64,000 nucleotides of DNA, from positions 124,001 to 188,000 of the forward strand of contig CAMBDL010000001.1 of NCBI GenBank assembly GCA_945865365.1, written 5' to 3'. Position 1 is the stretch's first letter; every line of letters begins with the position of its first letter. Of this stretch, positions 29,943 through 38,240 are shown piece by piece. A program made the translations under genes and the position numbers. The notes under the pieces are model-generated. The model did no database searches. It saw nothing but the letters and a program-made list of their open reading frames with translations, and was not told the origin of the DNA. The DNA comes from Streptomyces griseus. GTDB taxonomy: Bacteria; Actinomycetota; Actinomycetes; Nanopelagicales; Nanopelagicaceae.

Positions 29943-31287
29943 AGCGCGCAGAAATACTTTTAAATCTCCAAAACCTGATGCATCTAGGCTCCTGGCATTT
30001 GATATTTTGACTGAGGTCAACAGAAATGATGGCTACTCCAATCTACTTTTACCTGCAGCTTTATCGGCCAGCTCCCTTGAGGAGCGCGATCGTAATTTAG
30101 TGACTGAATTGCTCTATGGAACGCTTCGGATGCAAGGCAAACACGATTGGGTCCTTTCCCAACTCAGTGACCGCCCATGGGGTGAAGTCGACCCCGGAAT
30201 TGTTGATTTGTGTCGCCTAGGTGTTCATCAAATACATGAGATGCGAATTCCAGATCATGCAGCTGTCGCAGCGACGGTTGAAGTTGCCCGCAAGAGAGTG
30301 GGCGAGTCAAAAGCTAGTTTTGTAAATGCATTACTGAGGGGTGTTACCAGAAGAAGTGTGGATGAGTGGTTCGCGCCATTGAAAGAGATTAAAGATCCAA
30401 TTACGCGAATGTCGATTCAGTACTCGCATCCTGAATGGATTATCTCAGCATACTTTGATCTGCTTAAGGATTGGGAAGAAGTTGAAGCTGCGCTATTGAT
30501 CAATAACATACCGGCCACACCAACTTTAGTTTCTTGGCCAGGATTCTCAACAAGAGAAGAGTTAGTAGCCCTTGGCGGCCTACCTACCGAATTCTCACCG
30601 TTCGGTGCTAATTTTAAAGGCAATCCAGGATCTCTTGAACTTATTCGACATCGTAAAGCTGGAGTACAAGATGAGGGCTCACAACTAGTTGCAACTGTAT
30701 TTGCAAGTATCGCGCAAGGTAAACATTGGTTAGATATATGCGCTGGACCTGGCGGTAAAGCCGCTCTGTTATCGAGCATCGCTGCAACACGAGATATTGA
30801 GTTTTATGCCAATGAAGTCTCACCTGCGCGCGCTGAATTAGTAAAGCGGGTTGTTCACGGTGCTCATGTGTGGTGTGGCGATGGTCGCGATATCGCATCT
30901 CATGCTCAAAGCTTTGACGCAGTTCTTCTCGATGCGCCCTGTACAGGATTAGGGGCTCTACGCAGACGACCTGAGGTTCGTTGGAGACGCACTCTCAAAG
31001 ATCTACGTGCACTTACCGAGCTACAGTGCGAGCTCATAGAGGCATCGATTCAGGTGCTAAATGTTGGGGGAGTTCTGGCTTATGCAACATGTTCACCACA
31101 CTTAGCCGAAACAACGGTTCAAGTCAGAGATATCTTGAAAAATCATCCAGAGTGCGAGCTAATAGATATAGAGCCTTATCTACCAGAGAACTTATTAGAG
31201 GCTACTCGTGACGGTGCGATGTCATTGTGGACTCACCGACATGGAACCGATGCAATGTTTCTAGCCGTCTTAGTGAAGAAAAGTTAA
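29926..31287 (+). CDS. rsmB: 16S rRNA m5C methyltransferase RsmB
   Basis: Methylates a cytosine in 16S rRNA (position 967 in E. coli) with SAM. The N-terminal NusB-like domain (to ~residue 150) begins ASRLLAFDILTEV, followed by the Rossmann methyltransferase with WLDICAGPGGKAALL, DAPCTGLGALRRRPEVRW and the catalytic Cys in YATCSPHLAET. The start is uncertain: GTG 29926, GTG 29923 and TTG 29935 all overlap the end of fmt. The track start 29878 is less likely. The product is about 453 aa with the chosen start. Confidence 0.92.
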   Translation: MKTLVEARRNTFKSPKPDASRLLAFDILTEVNRNDGYSNLLLPAALSASSLEERDRNLVTELLYGTLRMQGKHDWVLSQLSDRPWGEVDPGIVDLCRLGVHQIHEMRIPDHAAVAATVEVARKRVGESKASFVNALLRGVTRRSVDEWFAPLKEIKDPITRMSIQYSHPEWIISAYFDLLKDWEEVEAALLINNIPATPTLVSWPGFSTREELVALGGLPTEFSPFGANFKGNPGSLELIRHRKAGVQDEGSQLVATVFASIAQGKHWLDICAGPGGKAALLSSIAATRDIEFYANEVSPARAELVKRVVHGAHVWCGDGRDIASHAQSFDAVLLDAPCTGLGALRRRPEVRWRRTLKDLRALTELQCELIEASIQVLNVGGVLAYATCSPHLAETTVQVRDILKNHPECELIDIEPYLPENLLEATRDGAMSLWTHRHGTDAMFLAVLVKKS

Positions 31288-31290
31288 TAT
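31285..31290 (+). promoter_or_regulatory. Candidate leaderless -10 (TAATAT) for rpe
   Basis: TAATAT is 6 nt before ATG 31297. Its first three bases are the rsmB stop codon TAA. Confidence 0.45.
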
Positions 31291-31296
31291 AGTGTC

Positions 31297-31962
31297 ATGA
31301 AACGAGAGATTCGTATTACACCGAGCATATTAAACGCTGATTTTTCGCAACTAGATGAAGAGATCAAGCGAATCGCAAGTGCTTCGGATTTATTGCATTT
31401 AGATGTGATGGATAATGTTTTTGTACCTAATTTTACCTTTGACTTTGCAAGAAGTGCAGAGATAATCGCTGCCTGTCCAATCGGGGTAGATGCTCACCTG
31501 ATGGTTGCTGATGCCGATCTAATTGCACCGGCTTATGCTGAAGCGGGTTGTGCGAGCGTGACAATTCACGTGGAGGCTACAAATAATATTAGCGCAACTG
31601 CTAAAGCCATACGACGTGCGGGTGCGCGATGTGGCCTAGGTATTAAGCCAGGAACTTCTGTAGAAGACTATGCAGATTACGTCGATAGCATCGACATGTT
31701 TTTAATTATGACGGTAGAGCCAGGTTTTGGTGGACAAAAGTTTATGTATGACATGATGGAGAAGGTGCGTAAAACCCGCATTATTATTGGTGATCGTCCA
31801 ATCTGGTTACAGGTCGATGGTGGAGTTTCACTCCAGACTATTAGTGCAGCTGCCGAGGCTGGTGCCGACACCTTTGTTGCTGGAAGTGCAGTCTTTAACG
31901 CCGATGATCCAGCCGGCATGATCGAATCACTGCGTGCCTTAGCTCACTCGGTTGCGCAGTAA
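31297..31962 (+). CDS. rpe: Ribulose-phosphate 3-epimerase
   Basis: Interconverts ribulose 5-phosphate and xylulose 5-phosphate in the pentose phosphate pathway. It is a 221-aa TIM barrel. Motifs are PSILNADFSQL, LHLDVMDNVFVPNFTF with the catalytic Asp, MTVEPGFGGQKFM and LQVDGGVS. In many Actinobacteria riboflavin genes follow rpe; here a 145-nt gap and hisE follow. Confidence 0.95.
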   Translation: MKREIRITPSILNADFSQLDEEIKRIASASDLLHLDVMDNVFVPNFTFDFARSAEIIAACPIGVDAHLMVADADLIAPAYAEAGCASVTIHVEATNNISATAKAIRRAGARCGLGIKPGTSVEDYADYVDSIDMFLIMTVEPGFGGQKFMYDMMEKVRKTRIIIGDRPIWLQVDGGVSLQTISAAAEAGADTFVAGSAVFNADDPAGMIESLRALAHSVAQ

Positions 31963-31977
31963 TAATGAATATCATTA
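31963..31977. promoter_or_regulatory. Perfect inverted repeat, Fur-family-box-like
   Basis: TAATGA-ATA-TCATTA is a perfect 6-3-6 dyad immediately after the rpe stop. Read over 19 bases it matches 14 positions of the E. coli Fur consensus. It could be an operator for what follows. It is not a terminator, because the arms are AT-rich and no U-run follows. The regulator is unknown. Confidence 0.35.
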
Positions 31978-31978
31978 C

Positions 31979-32074
31979 ATGGCTACCGGTACTTTGTATG
32001 CGATTTACCTGCCATTTGTAGTGTGGGGCTTCCTCTCATGGCTGAAAATCTCCAGGAGCCGTGAAAATAGGTAA
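31979..32074 (+). CDS. Possible 31-aa membrane micropeptide
   Basis: A short frame too small for the ORF track encodes 31 residues, with a hydrophobic stretch (LYAIYLPFVVWGFLSWL) followed by a basic tail (KISRSRENR). This is the pattern of a single-span membrane peptide with its positive end inside. No Shine-Dalgarno or leaderless -10 is visible, and no homologue is recognised. It fills most of the rpe-hisE gap. It may be spurious. Confidence 0.25.
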   Translation: MATGTLYAIYLPFVVWGFLSWLKISRSRENR

Positions 32075-32095
32075 CGCGGTGGTGAGCTCGACTAG

Positions 32096-32101
32096 TAAAC
32101 T
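32096..32101 (+). promoter_or_regulatory. Candidate leaderless -10 (TAAACT) for hisE
   Basis: TAAACT is exactly 6 nt before ATG 32108. A CTAG-TAAA-CTAG repeat overlaps it. Confidence 0.45.
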
Positions 32102-32107
32102 AGGCAG

Positions 32108-32371
32108 ATGAAATCTTTCGATAGCCTCTGGATTGAGTTAGCAGAGAAAGTGCTGCTACGACAAGAGGGATCGGGGACTGTGGCCGCCGTTGATGCTGGT
32201 GTTCACACTATTGGGAAAAAGATCGTGGAAGAGGCTGGTGAAGTGTGGCTAGCTGCTGAACATGAATCCGATGAAGCATTAGCACAAGAGATTAGTCAAT
32301 TAATTTATCACCTGCAAACTTTGATGTTGGCTCGCGGTTTAACCCCTGACGATATTTATAAGTACCTATAG
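32108..32371 (+). CDS. hisE: Phosphoribosyl-ATP diphosphatase
   Basis: Second step of histidine synthesis: hydrolysis of phosphoribosyl-ATP. It is 87 aa, an all-helical MazG-like fold, with [22 protein letters not shown] supplying metal-binding acidic residues. It is a stand-alone HisE, not fused to HisI, as is usual in Actinobacteria. hisG follows after 13 nt. Confidence 0.93.
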   Translation: MKSFDSLWIELAEKVLLRQEGSGTVAAVDAGVHTIGKKIVEEAGEVWLAAEHESDEALAQEISQLIYHLQTLMLARGLTPDDIYKYL

Positions 32372-32384
32372 GAAGGCATCACAC

Positions 32385-33230
32385 ATGTTAAGAATTGCTG
32401 TACCTAATAAGGGATCATTAGCTGAGGATTCAATCTCGATTCTCAAAGAAGCTGGATATAAGCAGCGCTCAGATTCGCGAGATTTAATTCTCATTGATGC
32501 CGACAATAACGTTGAGTTTTATTATCTACGTCCACGAGATATTGCAATCTACGTTGGCACAGGCGAACTTGAGGCTGGAATCACCGGAAGAGATCTACTC
32601 ATAGATTCGGCAGCAAAGGCTACTGAGTTGATGGCATTGAACTTTGGGGGCTCTACTTTTCGCTTTGCAGCACCTTCGGATCGAGCGTGGACATTGGCCG
32701 ATATTGAAGGTAAGCGTGTGGCCACTGCTTATCCAGGCTTAGTTGCCCAACACTTGCAGAGTTGTGGGATTCAAGCCGATGTTGTGCGCCTTGATGGAGC
32801 AGTTGAGAGCAGCGTCCGCCTGGGAGTTGCAGATGTGATTGCCGATGTGGTGAGCACGGGTAGCACATTGCGCCAGGCTGGTTTATCCGTCTTTGGTGAA
32901 GCAATCTTGACCAGTGAAGCAGTTCTAATTGGCAGAGATCGAGCATCCGTTCCTGCTGAGTTAGAGATTTTGCTTCGCCGATTGCAAGGAGTGGTGACGG
33001 CACGTCAGTACGTACTACTCGATTACGATATTCCCACTTCGCAAGTCGACGTGGCATGTGCAATTACTCCAGGCTTAGAGTCCCCAACTATTTCACCGCT
33101 GCAACGTAAAGACTGGGTAGCGGTGCGTGCGATGGTATTGCGTAAAGATACAAATAGAGTGATGGATGAACTATGGGCAGTTGGAGCCAGAGGCATTTTA
33201 GTTACAGATATTCACGCCTGTCGGCTTTAA
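32385..33230 (+). CDS. hisG: ATP phosphoribosyltransferase, long form
   Basis: First, feedback-controlled step of histidine synthesis. At 281 aa it is the long form, with a C-terminal ACT-like regulatory domain (from ~residue 210). The N-terminus has [27 protein letters not shown] follows, and the PRPP-binding loop reads [14 protein letters not shown]. Its stop overlaps the convergent serB stop by 4 nt. Confidence 0.95.
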   Translation: MLRIAVPNKGSLAEDSISILKEAGYKQRSDSRDLILIDADNNVEFYYLRPRDIAIYVGTGELEAGITGRDLLIDSAAKATELMALNFGGSTFRFAAPSDRAWTLADIEGKRVATAYPGLVAQHLQSCGIQADVVRLDGAVESSVRLGVADVIADVVSTGSTLRQAGLSVFGEAILTSEAVLIGRDRASVPAELEILLRRLQGVVTARQYVLLDYDIPTSQVDVACAITPGLESPTISPLQRKDWVAVRAMVLRKDTNRVMDELWAVGARGILVTDIHACRL

Positions 33231-34435
33231 TTCTCACTATCATCGCGCAGGATTCCTAATAAATACAGCACTGAGTCAAGATTAGGATTACTAAGCGAAC
33301 TATCGGCAGCGGCCTTCACTGCCGGTTTTGCATTGAAAGCTATTCCTAAGCCTGCAGCAGCGATCATATCGAGATCATTTGCTCCATCACCTATTGCAAC
33401 TGTTTGTGACATGCTGATCGATTCAAGGGCTGCAAACTCACGCAACGCTTGCGCTTTTGCGGCTCGATCGATGATTGGACCGAGTACTGCGCCAGTTAAG
33501 CGACCATTGGAGATTTCGAGCGTGTTAGCTTTAACATGCTTAATTTTTAGTGAGGCGATTAAAGGTTCGATGACATTAATAAAGCCTCCCGAAACCACGG
33601 CCACGCTATGTCCTAAAAGGTGCAGCGTAGAAACTAGGGTATGAGCTCCAGGAGTTAAACGTATCTCTTGTTGTACTTCGTGGAGTGCAGATTCAGGAAG
33701 GCCTTTAAGAAGTGCGACTCTAGCCCTTAAAGATTGGGCGAAATCCAACTCACCACGCATCGCAGATTCTGTGATCGCTCTTACTTGTTCACCGACACCA
33801 GCTTTATCGGCAAGCAGATCAATAACCTCTTGTTGGATCAAAGTGGAGTCGACATCTAGCTGTACTAATCTTCTTGAAAAACGAGATTGCCCCCCGGGCT
33901 GCACGCAAACATCGACACTGTGTTCAGCAGCTATAGGTGCTAATGCAGCGGCCAGAGTTTCGTAGGTAGTCCCTGAAATACTCATCTCTATAGCGGTAAT
34001 TGGCGAGGAAGAAGTTCGCGATATACGCTCTATATTTCCACCGAGCTGTGCGATAGCAGCTGAAATTGAGGCGATAGATTGTGGCAAAAGTTTCGAACTG
34101 AGAACGACCACATGGACTAAGCCCTTCTTTACGGCACTACTATCTTTTGACGTAGTGGAGAAGAGGGTTGCAATATCGACTTCTAGCTCAGAGGCACAGG
34201 AAAGCAAGTCGTCATCGATAGCCTTTTCATGAGCTGGGTTACATGAGATTAAGACCGTCAAGATCAATCTGTCAGAGATAACAACCTGCTCAACATCTAG
34301 GACTGTTATCGAAAAGGGAGCCAGCGTCGAAAATAGGGCCTGCGTTATTCCAGGCTTATCAACGCCGCTGAGCAAGATGAGTCCAGTGAATTCTTCATGA
34401 GAGGTCATAAGACTGGGGAGTTTATCGCGAATCAC
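33227..34435 (-). CDS. serB: Phosphoserine phosphatase with N-terminal ACT domains
   Basis: Final step of serine synthesis. The protein is up to 402 aa. Two ACT-type domains (about 15-90 and 105-185) precede a HAD phosphatase core with the nucleophile in [18 protein letters not shown], a VVSGGF motif and [16 protein letters not shown]. This domain layout matches SerB2 of mycobacteria. GTG 34435 and ATG 34408 (nine codons later) are both possible starts; neither has a clear Shine-Dalgarno. The divergent ABC ATPase gene is also next to serB2 in M. tuberculosis. Confidence 0.93.
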   Translation of the reverse strand: MIRDKLPSLMTSHEEFTGLILLSGVDKPGITQALFSTLAPFSITVLDVEQVVISDRLILTVLISCNPAHEKAIDDDLLSCASELEVDIATLFSTTSKDSSAVKKGLVHVVVLSSKLLPQSIASISAAIAQLGGNIERISRTSSSPITAIEMSISGTTYETLAAALAPIAAEHSVDVCVQPGGQSRFSRRLVQLDVDSTLIQQEVIDLLADKAGVGEQVRAITESAMRGELDFAQSLRARVALLKGLPESALHEVQQEIRLTPGAHTLVSTLHLLGHSVAVVSGGFINVIEPLIASLKIKHVKANTLEISNGRLTGAVLGPIIDRAAKAQALREFAALESISMSQTVAIGDGANDLDMIAAAGLGIAFNAKPAVKAAADSSLSNPNLDSVLYLLGILRDDSEN

Positions 34436-34480
34436 TAGGCATTAAGGGGCAAAATCGCCTTACATGATGCAACTAAGCAG

Positions 34481-34486
34481 TATCTT
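34481..34486 (+). promoter_or_regulatory. Candidate -10 (TATCTT) for the ABC ATPase gene
   Basis: TATCTT ends 8 nt before ATG 34495, one base wider than the leaderless pattern seen elsewhere. Confidence 0.3.
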
Positions 34487-34494
34487 CATGGCCT

Positions 34495-35286
34495 ATGACG
34501 AGTACATCTGTTCTTAGTATCAACGATGTCACCGTTGTGCGTGCCGGCAAGAGCATTCTAGGTCCACTAAATTTTGAGATTATGCCAGGGGAGCGGTGGG
34601 TAGTTCTTGGTCCTAACGGTGCAGGCAAGTCGACCTTATTGCAGGTACTGAGTACAAAACTATTTCCAACTACGGGCCAAGTGAGCGTCTTGGGTCAGCA
34701 GATGGGTCGAGTTGATCTCTTTGAACTTCGCACGCGTATTGGAACCTGTGGTGCTTTAACGAATGAAGAGATTCCCTATTATGAGAAAGTTCGAGATGTA
34801 GTACTTACTGCAGCATATGCAATCGCTGGCAGGTGGAATGAAGTTTACGATTTATGGGATGAATCGAGAGCGATGGCACTTCTGACAACATTTGGAGTTC
34901 GCGAATTGGGTGATCGCCACTATGGAACGTTAAGTGAGGGCGAACGCAAGCGAGTTCAAATTGCTCGTGCCTTGATGACTGATCCAGAACTACTCCTACT
35001 AGATGAACCTGCCGGGGGATTAGATGTTGGTGGCCGTGAAGATCTATTACGTCGATTTTCGCAGTTTTCATTTGACCCATTAGCCCCAGCAACAATTTTG
35101 GTCACCCACCATATAGAGGAGATACCAGTAGGCACCACCCATGCACTCTTACTCAAAGATGGCTTAGTAGCAGTAAGTGGTCCCGCTTCTTCGGTAATAA
35201 CATCTGAACATATCTCTGCGGTCTTTGATACATCTATCACCGTGACCTTTGACTCAGGTCGTTTTTTCGCACGCACTACGGTCTAG
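34495..35286 (+). CDS. Orphan ABC transporter ATP-binding protein
   Basis: A 263-aa ABC ATPase with Walker A GPNGAGKST, signature LSEGERKRVQ, Walker B LLLLDEPAGGLD and the switch His in VTHH. It resembles iron-complex or MlaF-like ATPases, but no permease or binding protein is adjacent. The pairing with serB is conserved in Actinobacteria (Rv3041c beside serB2), and the substrate is unknown. It could act without a transporter. It ends 4 nt before ung. Confidence 0.85.
   Translation: MTSTSVLSINDVTVVRAGKSILGPLNFEIMPGERWVVLGPNGAGKSTLLQVLSTKLFPTTGQVSVLGQQMGRVDLFELRTRIGTCGALTNEEIPYYEKVRDVVLTAAYAIAGRWNEVYDLWDESRAMALLTTFGVRELGDRHYGTLSEGERKRVQIARALMTDPELLLLDEPAGGLDVGGREDLLRRFSQFSFDPLAPATILVTHHIEEIPVGTTHALLLKDGLVAVSGPASSVITSEHISAVFDTSITVTFDSGRFFARTTV
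35277..35282 (+). promoter_or_regulatory. Candidate -10 (TACGGT) for ung
   Basis: TACGGT lies 8 nt before ATG 35291, inside the 3' end of the ABC ATPase gene. The spacing is slightly wide for a leaderless start. Confidence 0.25.
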
Positions 35287-35290
35287 ATGT

Positions 35291-35926
35291 ATGTCGCTGT
35301 TTCAACAGATGCATTCAGAGTGGCAGATTGCATTGGAGCATCTTAAGCAGGAGATTGATCTCATAGATGTGCGTATCGATCCTAACAATGTCACACCACA
35401 CTATTCCAACATTATGCGTGTTTTTAGCCAACCCATAAGCAAGGTTAAGGTCGTCATAGCTGGTCAAGATCCATATCCTGGGGCAGGTCATGCCGAAGGT
35501 TTAGCCTTCTCGGTAACTTCAAAGACTCTTCCAGCGTCACTGAGGAATATTTTTCGAGAGCTCAGTGACGACTTGAATACACCGTTGCGCACAAACGGCG
35601 ATCTCAGCGATTGGGCAGAGCAAGGGGTTTTCTTGCTGAATCGAATCCTGAGCACAACACCTGGAACCTGCCTTGCGCATCACGATTATGGTTGGCAAAA
35701 GATTACAAATGGGGCTGTAGAGATTTTAGGTCAAAGGAATACTGTGGGGATTTTTTGGGGTAAAGCTGCCCAAGAGTTGAAGCTCTACTTTAACGATCAA
35801 GCAACTATTGAATCTGCGCACCCAAGTCCTTTATCGGCCTATCGAGGGTTTTTTGGCTCCAAGCCATTCTCTCGCACCAACATACTGCTGAAATCACACA
35901 GTGAATCACCGATTCTATGGGCATAA
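35291..35926 (+). CDS. ung: Uracil-DNA glycosylase, family 1
   Basis: Removes uracil from DNA. I choose ATG 35291 just after the ABC ATPase stop; the track start adds 14 residues inside that gene. The product is 211 aa. The catalytic water-activating motif is AGQDPYPGAGHAEGLAFSV, and the DNA-intercalation motif is HPSPLSAYRGFFG. The gene is followed at once by a strong terminator. Confidence 0.94.
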   Translation: MSLFQQMHSEWQIALEHLKQEIDLIDVRIDPNNVTPHYSNIMRVFSQPISKVKVVIAGQDPYPGAGHAEGLAFSVTSKTLPASLRNIFRELSDDLNTPLRTNGDLSDWAEQGVFLLNRILSTTPGTCLAHHDYGWQKITNGAVEILGQRNTVGIFWGKAAQELKLYFNDQATIESAHPSPLSAYRGFFGSKPFSRTNILLKSHSESPILWA

Positions 35927-35962
35927 GAAAAGCCCTGCACATATGAGCGCAGGGCTTTTCTT
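35925..35962. terminator. Strong bidirectional intrinsic terminator
   Basis: AAGAAAAGCCCTGC and GCAGGGCTTTTCTT form a perfect 14-bp inverted repeat around a 10-nt loop. GC-rich inner arms are flanked by A/T tracts on both sides, so it can terminate ung on the plus strand and the permease on the minus strand. It is the only clear intrinsic terminator in the window. Confidence 0.9.
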
Positions 35963-35973
35963 AACTTAGATAA

Positions 35974-37413
35974 CTAGCCTACCCAGGCGTTGATTGGCGA
36001 AGATAAGAAGTAGATCATAAACAGGCCTGATACAAGAAGAAGCAATGGATGAACATCTTTGCGACGACCTTGGACCAGACGGATTACTACGTGAGAGACA
36101 AATCCAGCGCCAATACCTACTGAAATATTGTAAGTAAATGGCATCAGAATAATTGTTAGGAATGAAGGAATTGCGATTCCATAATCTTCCCAATCAATCT
36201 TCTTAATCTGAGTCATCATCAGGAAGCCAACGATTACCAGAGCTGGCGTCGCGGCTTCGTAAGGAATAACTGCCACAAGAGGCGATAGGAAAGTTGTTAG
36301 TAGGAAGAGAGCTCCTGTAACCACTGATGCAAGACCAGTTCGTGCGCCTTCTCCTACACCCGCCGCTGATTCGATGTAGCTTGTGTTGGAGGAGATGCTT
36401 CCAGCACCGCCAGCAACTGCTGCCAATGAGTCGACCAATAGAATGCGATCGTTATTTGGGATGTCACCATTTTTGTCAACAAGCCCAGCTTCATATCCGA
36501 TAGCCGTTACAGTTCCAACGGTGTCAAAGAAGTCTGAGAGCAACAAAGTAAAGACGAAGAGAATTCCGGCGATTAAAGGAATTCGGTCAAATGATCCAAA
36601 TAGATTGAACTGACCAAATAGCCCGAAGTCTGGTGTACCAACTATCTCCGTTGGAATAGCGGGAACGTTAAGACCCCATCCCTTTGGATTAACAGCGCCG
36701 GTAGCACCGTTGAAGCCAGGACCAATTTTGAATGCTGACTCAACTGCAATTGCAGCAACAGTTGCCGCTGCAATACCGATAAGAAGTGCACCCTTTACTT
36801 TCTTTACCATGAGCGCAATCATCAAGAAGAGACCGAAAGCAAAGATGACGATTGGCCAGCCAACGAGAGTTCCGTTATCTCCAAGAGTGACTGGAACTGG
36901 ACCAGCACCGGTTTTGCGAACAAAGCCAGCGTCGACGAGTCCGATGAGAGCGATGAAGAGACCTATACCAACTGACACTGCAATTTTGAGTTGAGCTGGA
37001 ACTGCCTTAAAGACTGCAGTTCTAAAACCAGTCAAAACAAGGATCGTGATAATTAAACCTTCCAGCACTACTAAGCCCATGGCATCTGCCCACGACATCT
37101 GGGAAGCGATTCCAACGGCCACGAAAGTGTTGAGACCAAGGCCGGTTGCAAGTGCCATTGGATAGTTACCAACGACACCCATAAGAATCGTCAAAACTCC
37201 TGCCATCAGCGCTGTCATTGCTGCAACAGCTGCCAAGTTTGGAGCGTCTCCGCCACCGAGGAACTTTCCATCTGCATCCTTGGCAAGGCCAATGATCAGT
37301 GGATTAAGCGCAACGATGTATGCCATTGTAAAGAATGTGACGAAGCCGCCACGGACTTCACGAGCTAGCGTTGACCCACGTTCTGAGATTTTAAAATACG
37401 TATCGAGCATCAT
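35974..37413 (-). CDS. NCS2-family guanine/hypoxanthine permease (AzgA/PbuG-like)
   Basis: A 479-aa polytopic inner-membrane transporter with about 12-14 membrane segments. It begins YFKISERGSTLAREVRGGFVTFFTMAYIVALNP, typical of the AzgA/PbuG branch, and has the acidic segment LLLSDFFDTVGT in the substrate-site helix. A purine substrate is inferred from the family. AAAGGA lies just upstream; the second of two adjacent ATGs (37410) has the better spacing. apt and tdk in the same region suggest base and nucleoside salvage. No purine riboswitch was recognised upstream. Confidence 0.88.
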   Translation of the reverse strand: MMLDTYFKISERGSTLAREVRGGFVTFFTMAYIVALNPLIIGLAKDADGKFLGGGDAPNLAAVAAMTALMAGVLTILMGVVGNYPMALATGLGLNTFVAVGIASQMSWADAMGLVVLEGLIITILVLTGFRTAVFKAVPAQLKIAVSVGIGLFIALIGLVDAGFVRKTGAGPVPVTLGDNGTLVGWPIVIFAFGLFLMIALMVKKVKGALLIGIAAATVAAIAVESAFKIGPGFNGATGAVNPKGWGLNVPAIPTEIVGTPDFGLFGQFNLFGSFDRIPLIAGILFVFTLLLSDFFDTVGTVTAIGYEAGLVDKNGDIPNNDRILLVDSLAAVAGGAGSISSNTSYIESAAGVGEGARTGLASVVTGALFLLTTFLSPLVAVIPYEAATPALVIVGFLMMTQIKKIDWEDYGIAIPSFLTIILMPFTYNISVGIGAGFVSHVVIRLVQGRRKDVHPLLLLVSGLFMIYFLSSPINAWVG

Positions 37414-37509
37414 TATTCCTTTCTGTTTTGGTATCGGGGGTGTTTACGACCCCGTGCACTAAAGATCGGCATGTACAAAGCCGAGGGAAGATAAGAAGCA
37501 GGCTATCGG

Positions 37510-38178
37510 CTACTTAGCGGTAAGGCGGGAAACCACACCAAGAGAAATAGCAACAGATTGACCGATACAAGCGGCAAAGATAAGCGTGCCCAGACCAACA
37601 TTGCCTCCCAAAAGAGCGCCAAAGAGCACTACGGTGCTTTCAATAGCTAGTCGGACCCTTCCAACGCGAACACCTGAGCGGTGATGAATAGCTGTCATCA
37701 GGCCATCTCGAGGGCCAGGACCAAGACCACACGTGATGTATAAACTTGAGGCGATCCCTACCGCTGCGACTCCGACAAGTGAGTAAATGATTCCAAGAAA
37801 GTAGTTGTGCTGCACGGGAATATAAGTGACACCAATTTGAATGGCGATTGCAATGACTAGGATATTTGAAATCGTACCGAAACCAGGCTTCTCGCGAAGT
37901 GGAATCCAAGCCAGTAGCACGAGAGCACTTATTCCAAATGTTGACCATCCCATAGTTATATCTAATCGATGAGAAAGACCTTGAGCAAAGACAGACCAAG
38001 GGGCATTTCCAATATTGCCTTGTATGAGTAGCGCATCACCGATGCCGAAAATAAAGAGACCACCCAATAAAATGAATACTCGAAGAGGCGAAAGATCCCA
38101 TCGACTTGCTGCAGTCCAAGGAGTGTGCGGAACCGTCTTATGGGGGCGAAAAAAATCCATTAGTTTTCTCCTTGTCAT
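37510..38178 (-). CDS. YczE/YitT-like integral membrane protein
   Basis: A 222-aa protein with five or so membrane helices, including FILLGGLFIFGIGDALLIQGNIG and GLGPGPRDGLM in a loop, the latter typical of YczE-like proteins. No biochemical function is established that I can name. Two in-frame starts are both well supported: ATG 38178 has TAGACT 6 nt upstream (leaderless), and ATG 38160 has AAGGAG seven nt upstream. The gene is divergent from the DUF554 gene. Confidence 0.78.
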   Translation of the reverse strand: MTRRKLMDFFRPHKTVPHTPWTAASRWDLSPLRVFILLGGLFIFGIGDALLIQGNIGNAPWSVFAQGLSHRLDITMGWSTFGISALVLLAWIPLREKPGFGTISNILVIAIAIQIGVTYIPVQHNYFLGIIYSLVGVAAVGIASSLYITCGLGPGPRDGLMTAIHHRSGVRVGRVRLAIESTVVLFGALLGGNVGLGTLIFAACIGQSVAISLGVVSRLTAK

Positions 38179-38184
38179 CCGGGG

Positions 38185-38190
38185 AGTCTA
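38185..38190 (-). promoter_or_regulatory. Candidate -10 (TAGACT) for the YczE-like gene
   Basis: On the minus strand TAGACT ends exactly 6 nt before ATG 38178. A transcript starting there would be leaderless for that ATG but would carry an 18-nt leader with AAGGAG for the ATG at 38160. Confidence 0.45.
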
Positions 38191-38228
38191 ACCCACGACT
38201 GGTTGTTGCATCGGCATATAAATCTGCG

Positions 38229-38234
38229 TAGCCT
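38229..38234 (+). promoter_or_regulatory. Candidate leaderless -10 (TAGCCT) for the DUF554 gene
   Basis: TAGCCT is exactly 6 nt before ATG 38241. Confidence 0.45.
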
Positions 38235-38240
38235 GCAGCA

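Noticed and set aside
31963-32107. FMN riboswitch remnant or histidine attenuator before hisE
   Set aside because: No FMN aptamer motifs are recognisable, and the short ORF has no run of His codons and is not followed by a terminator.
34443-34462. TAAGG-N10-CCTTA dyad between serB and the ABC ATPase gene as an operator
   Set aside because: Five-base arms with a 10-nt spacer arise easily by chance, and nothing else supports it.
37414-37509. Possible purine riboswitch upstream of the NCS2 permease
   Set aside because: The 96-nt gap read on the minus strand lacks the conserved purine riboswitch core. Only a short GC hairpin (CGGGG/CCCCG) and an ordinary ribosome site are present.
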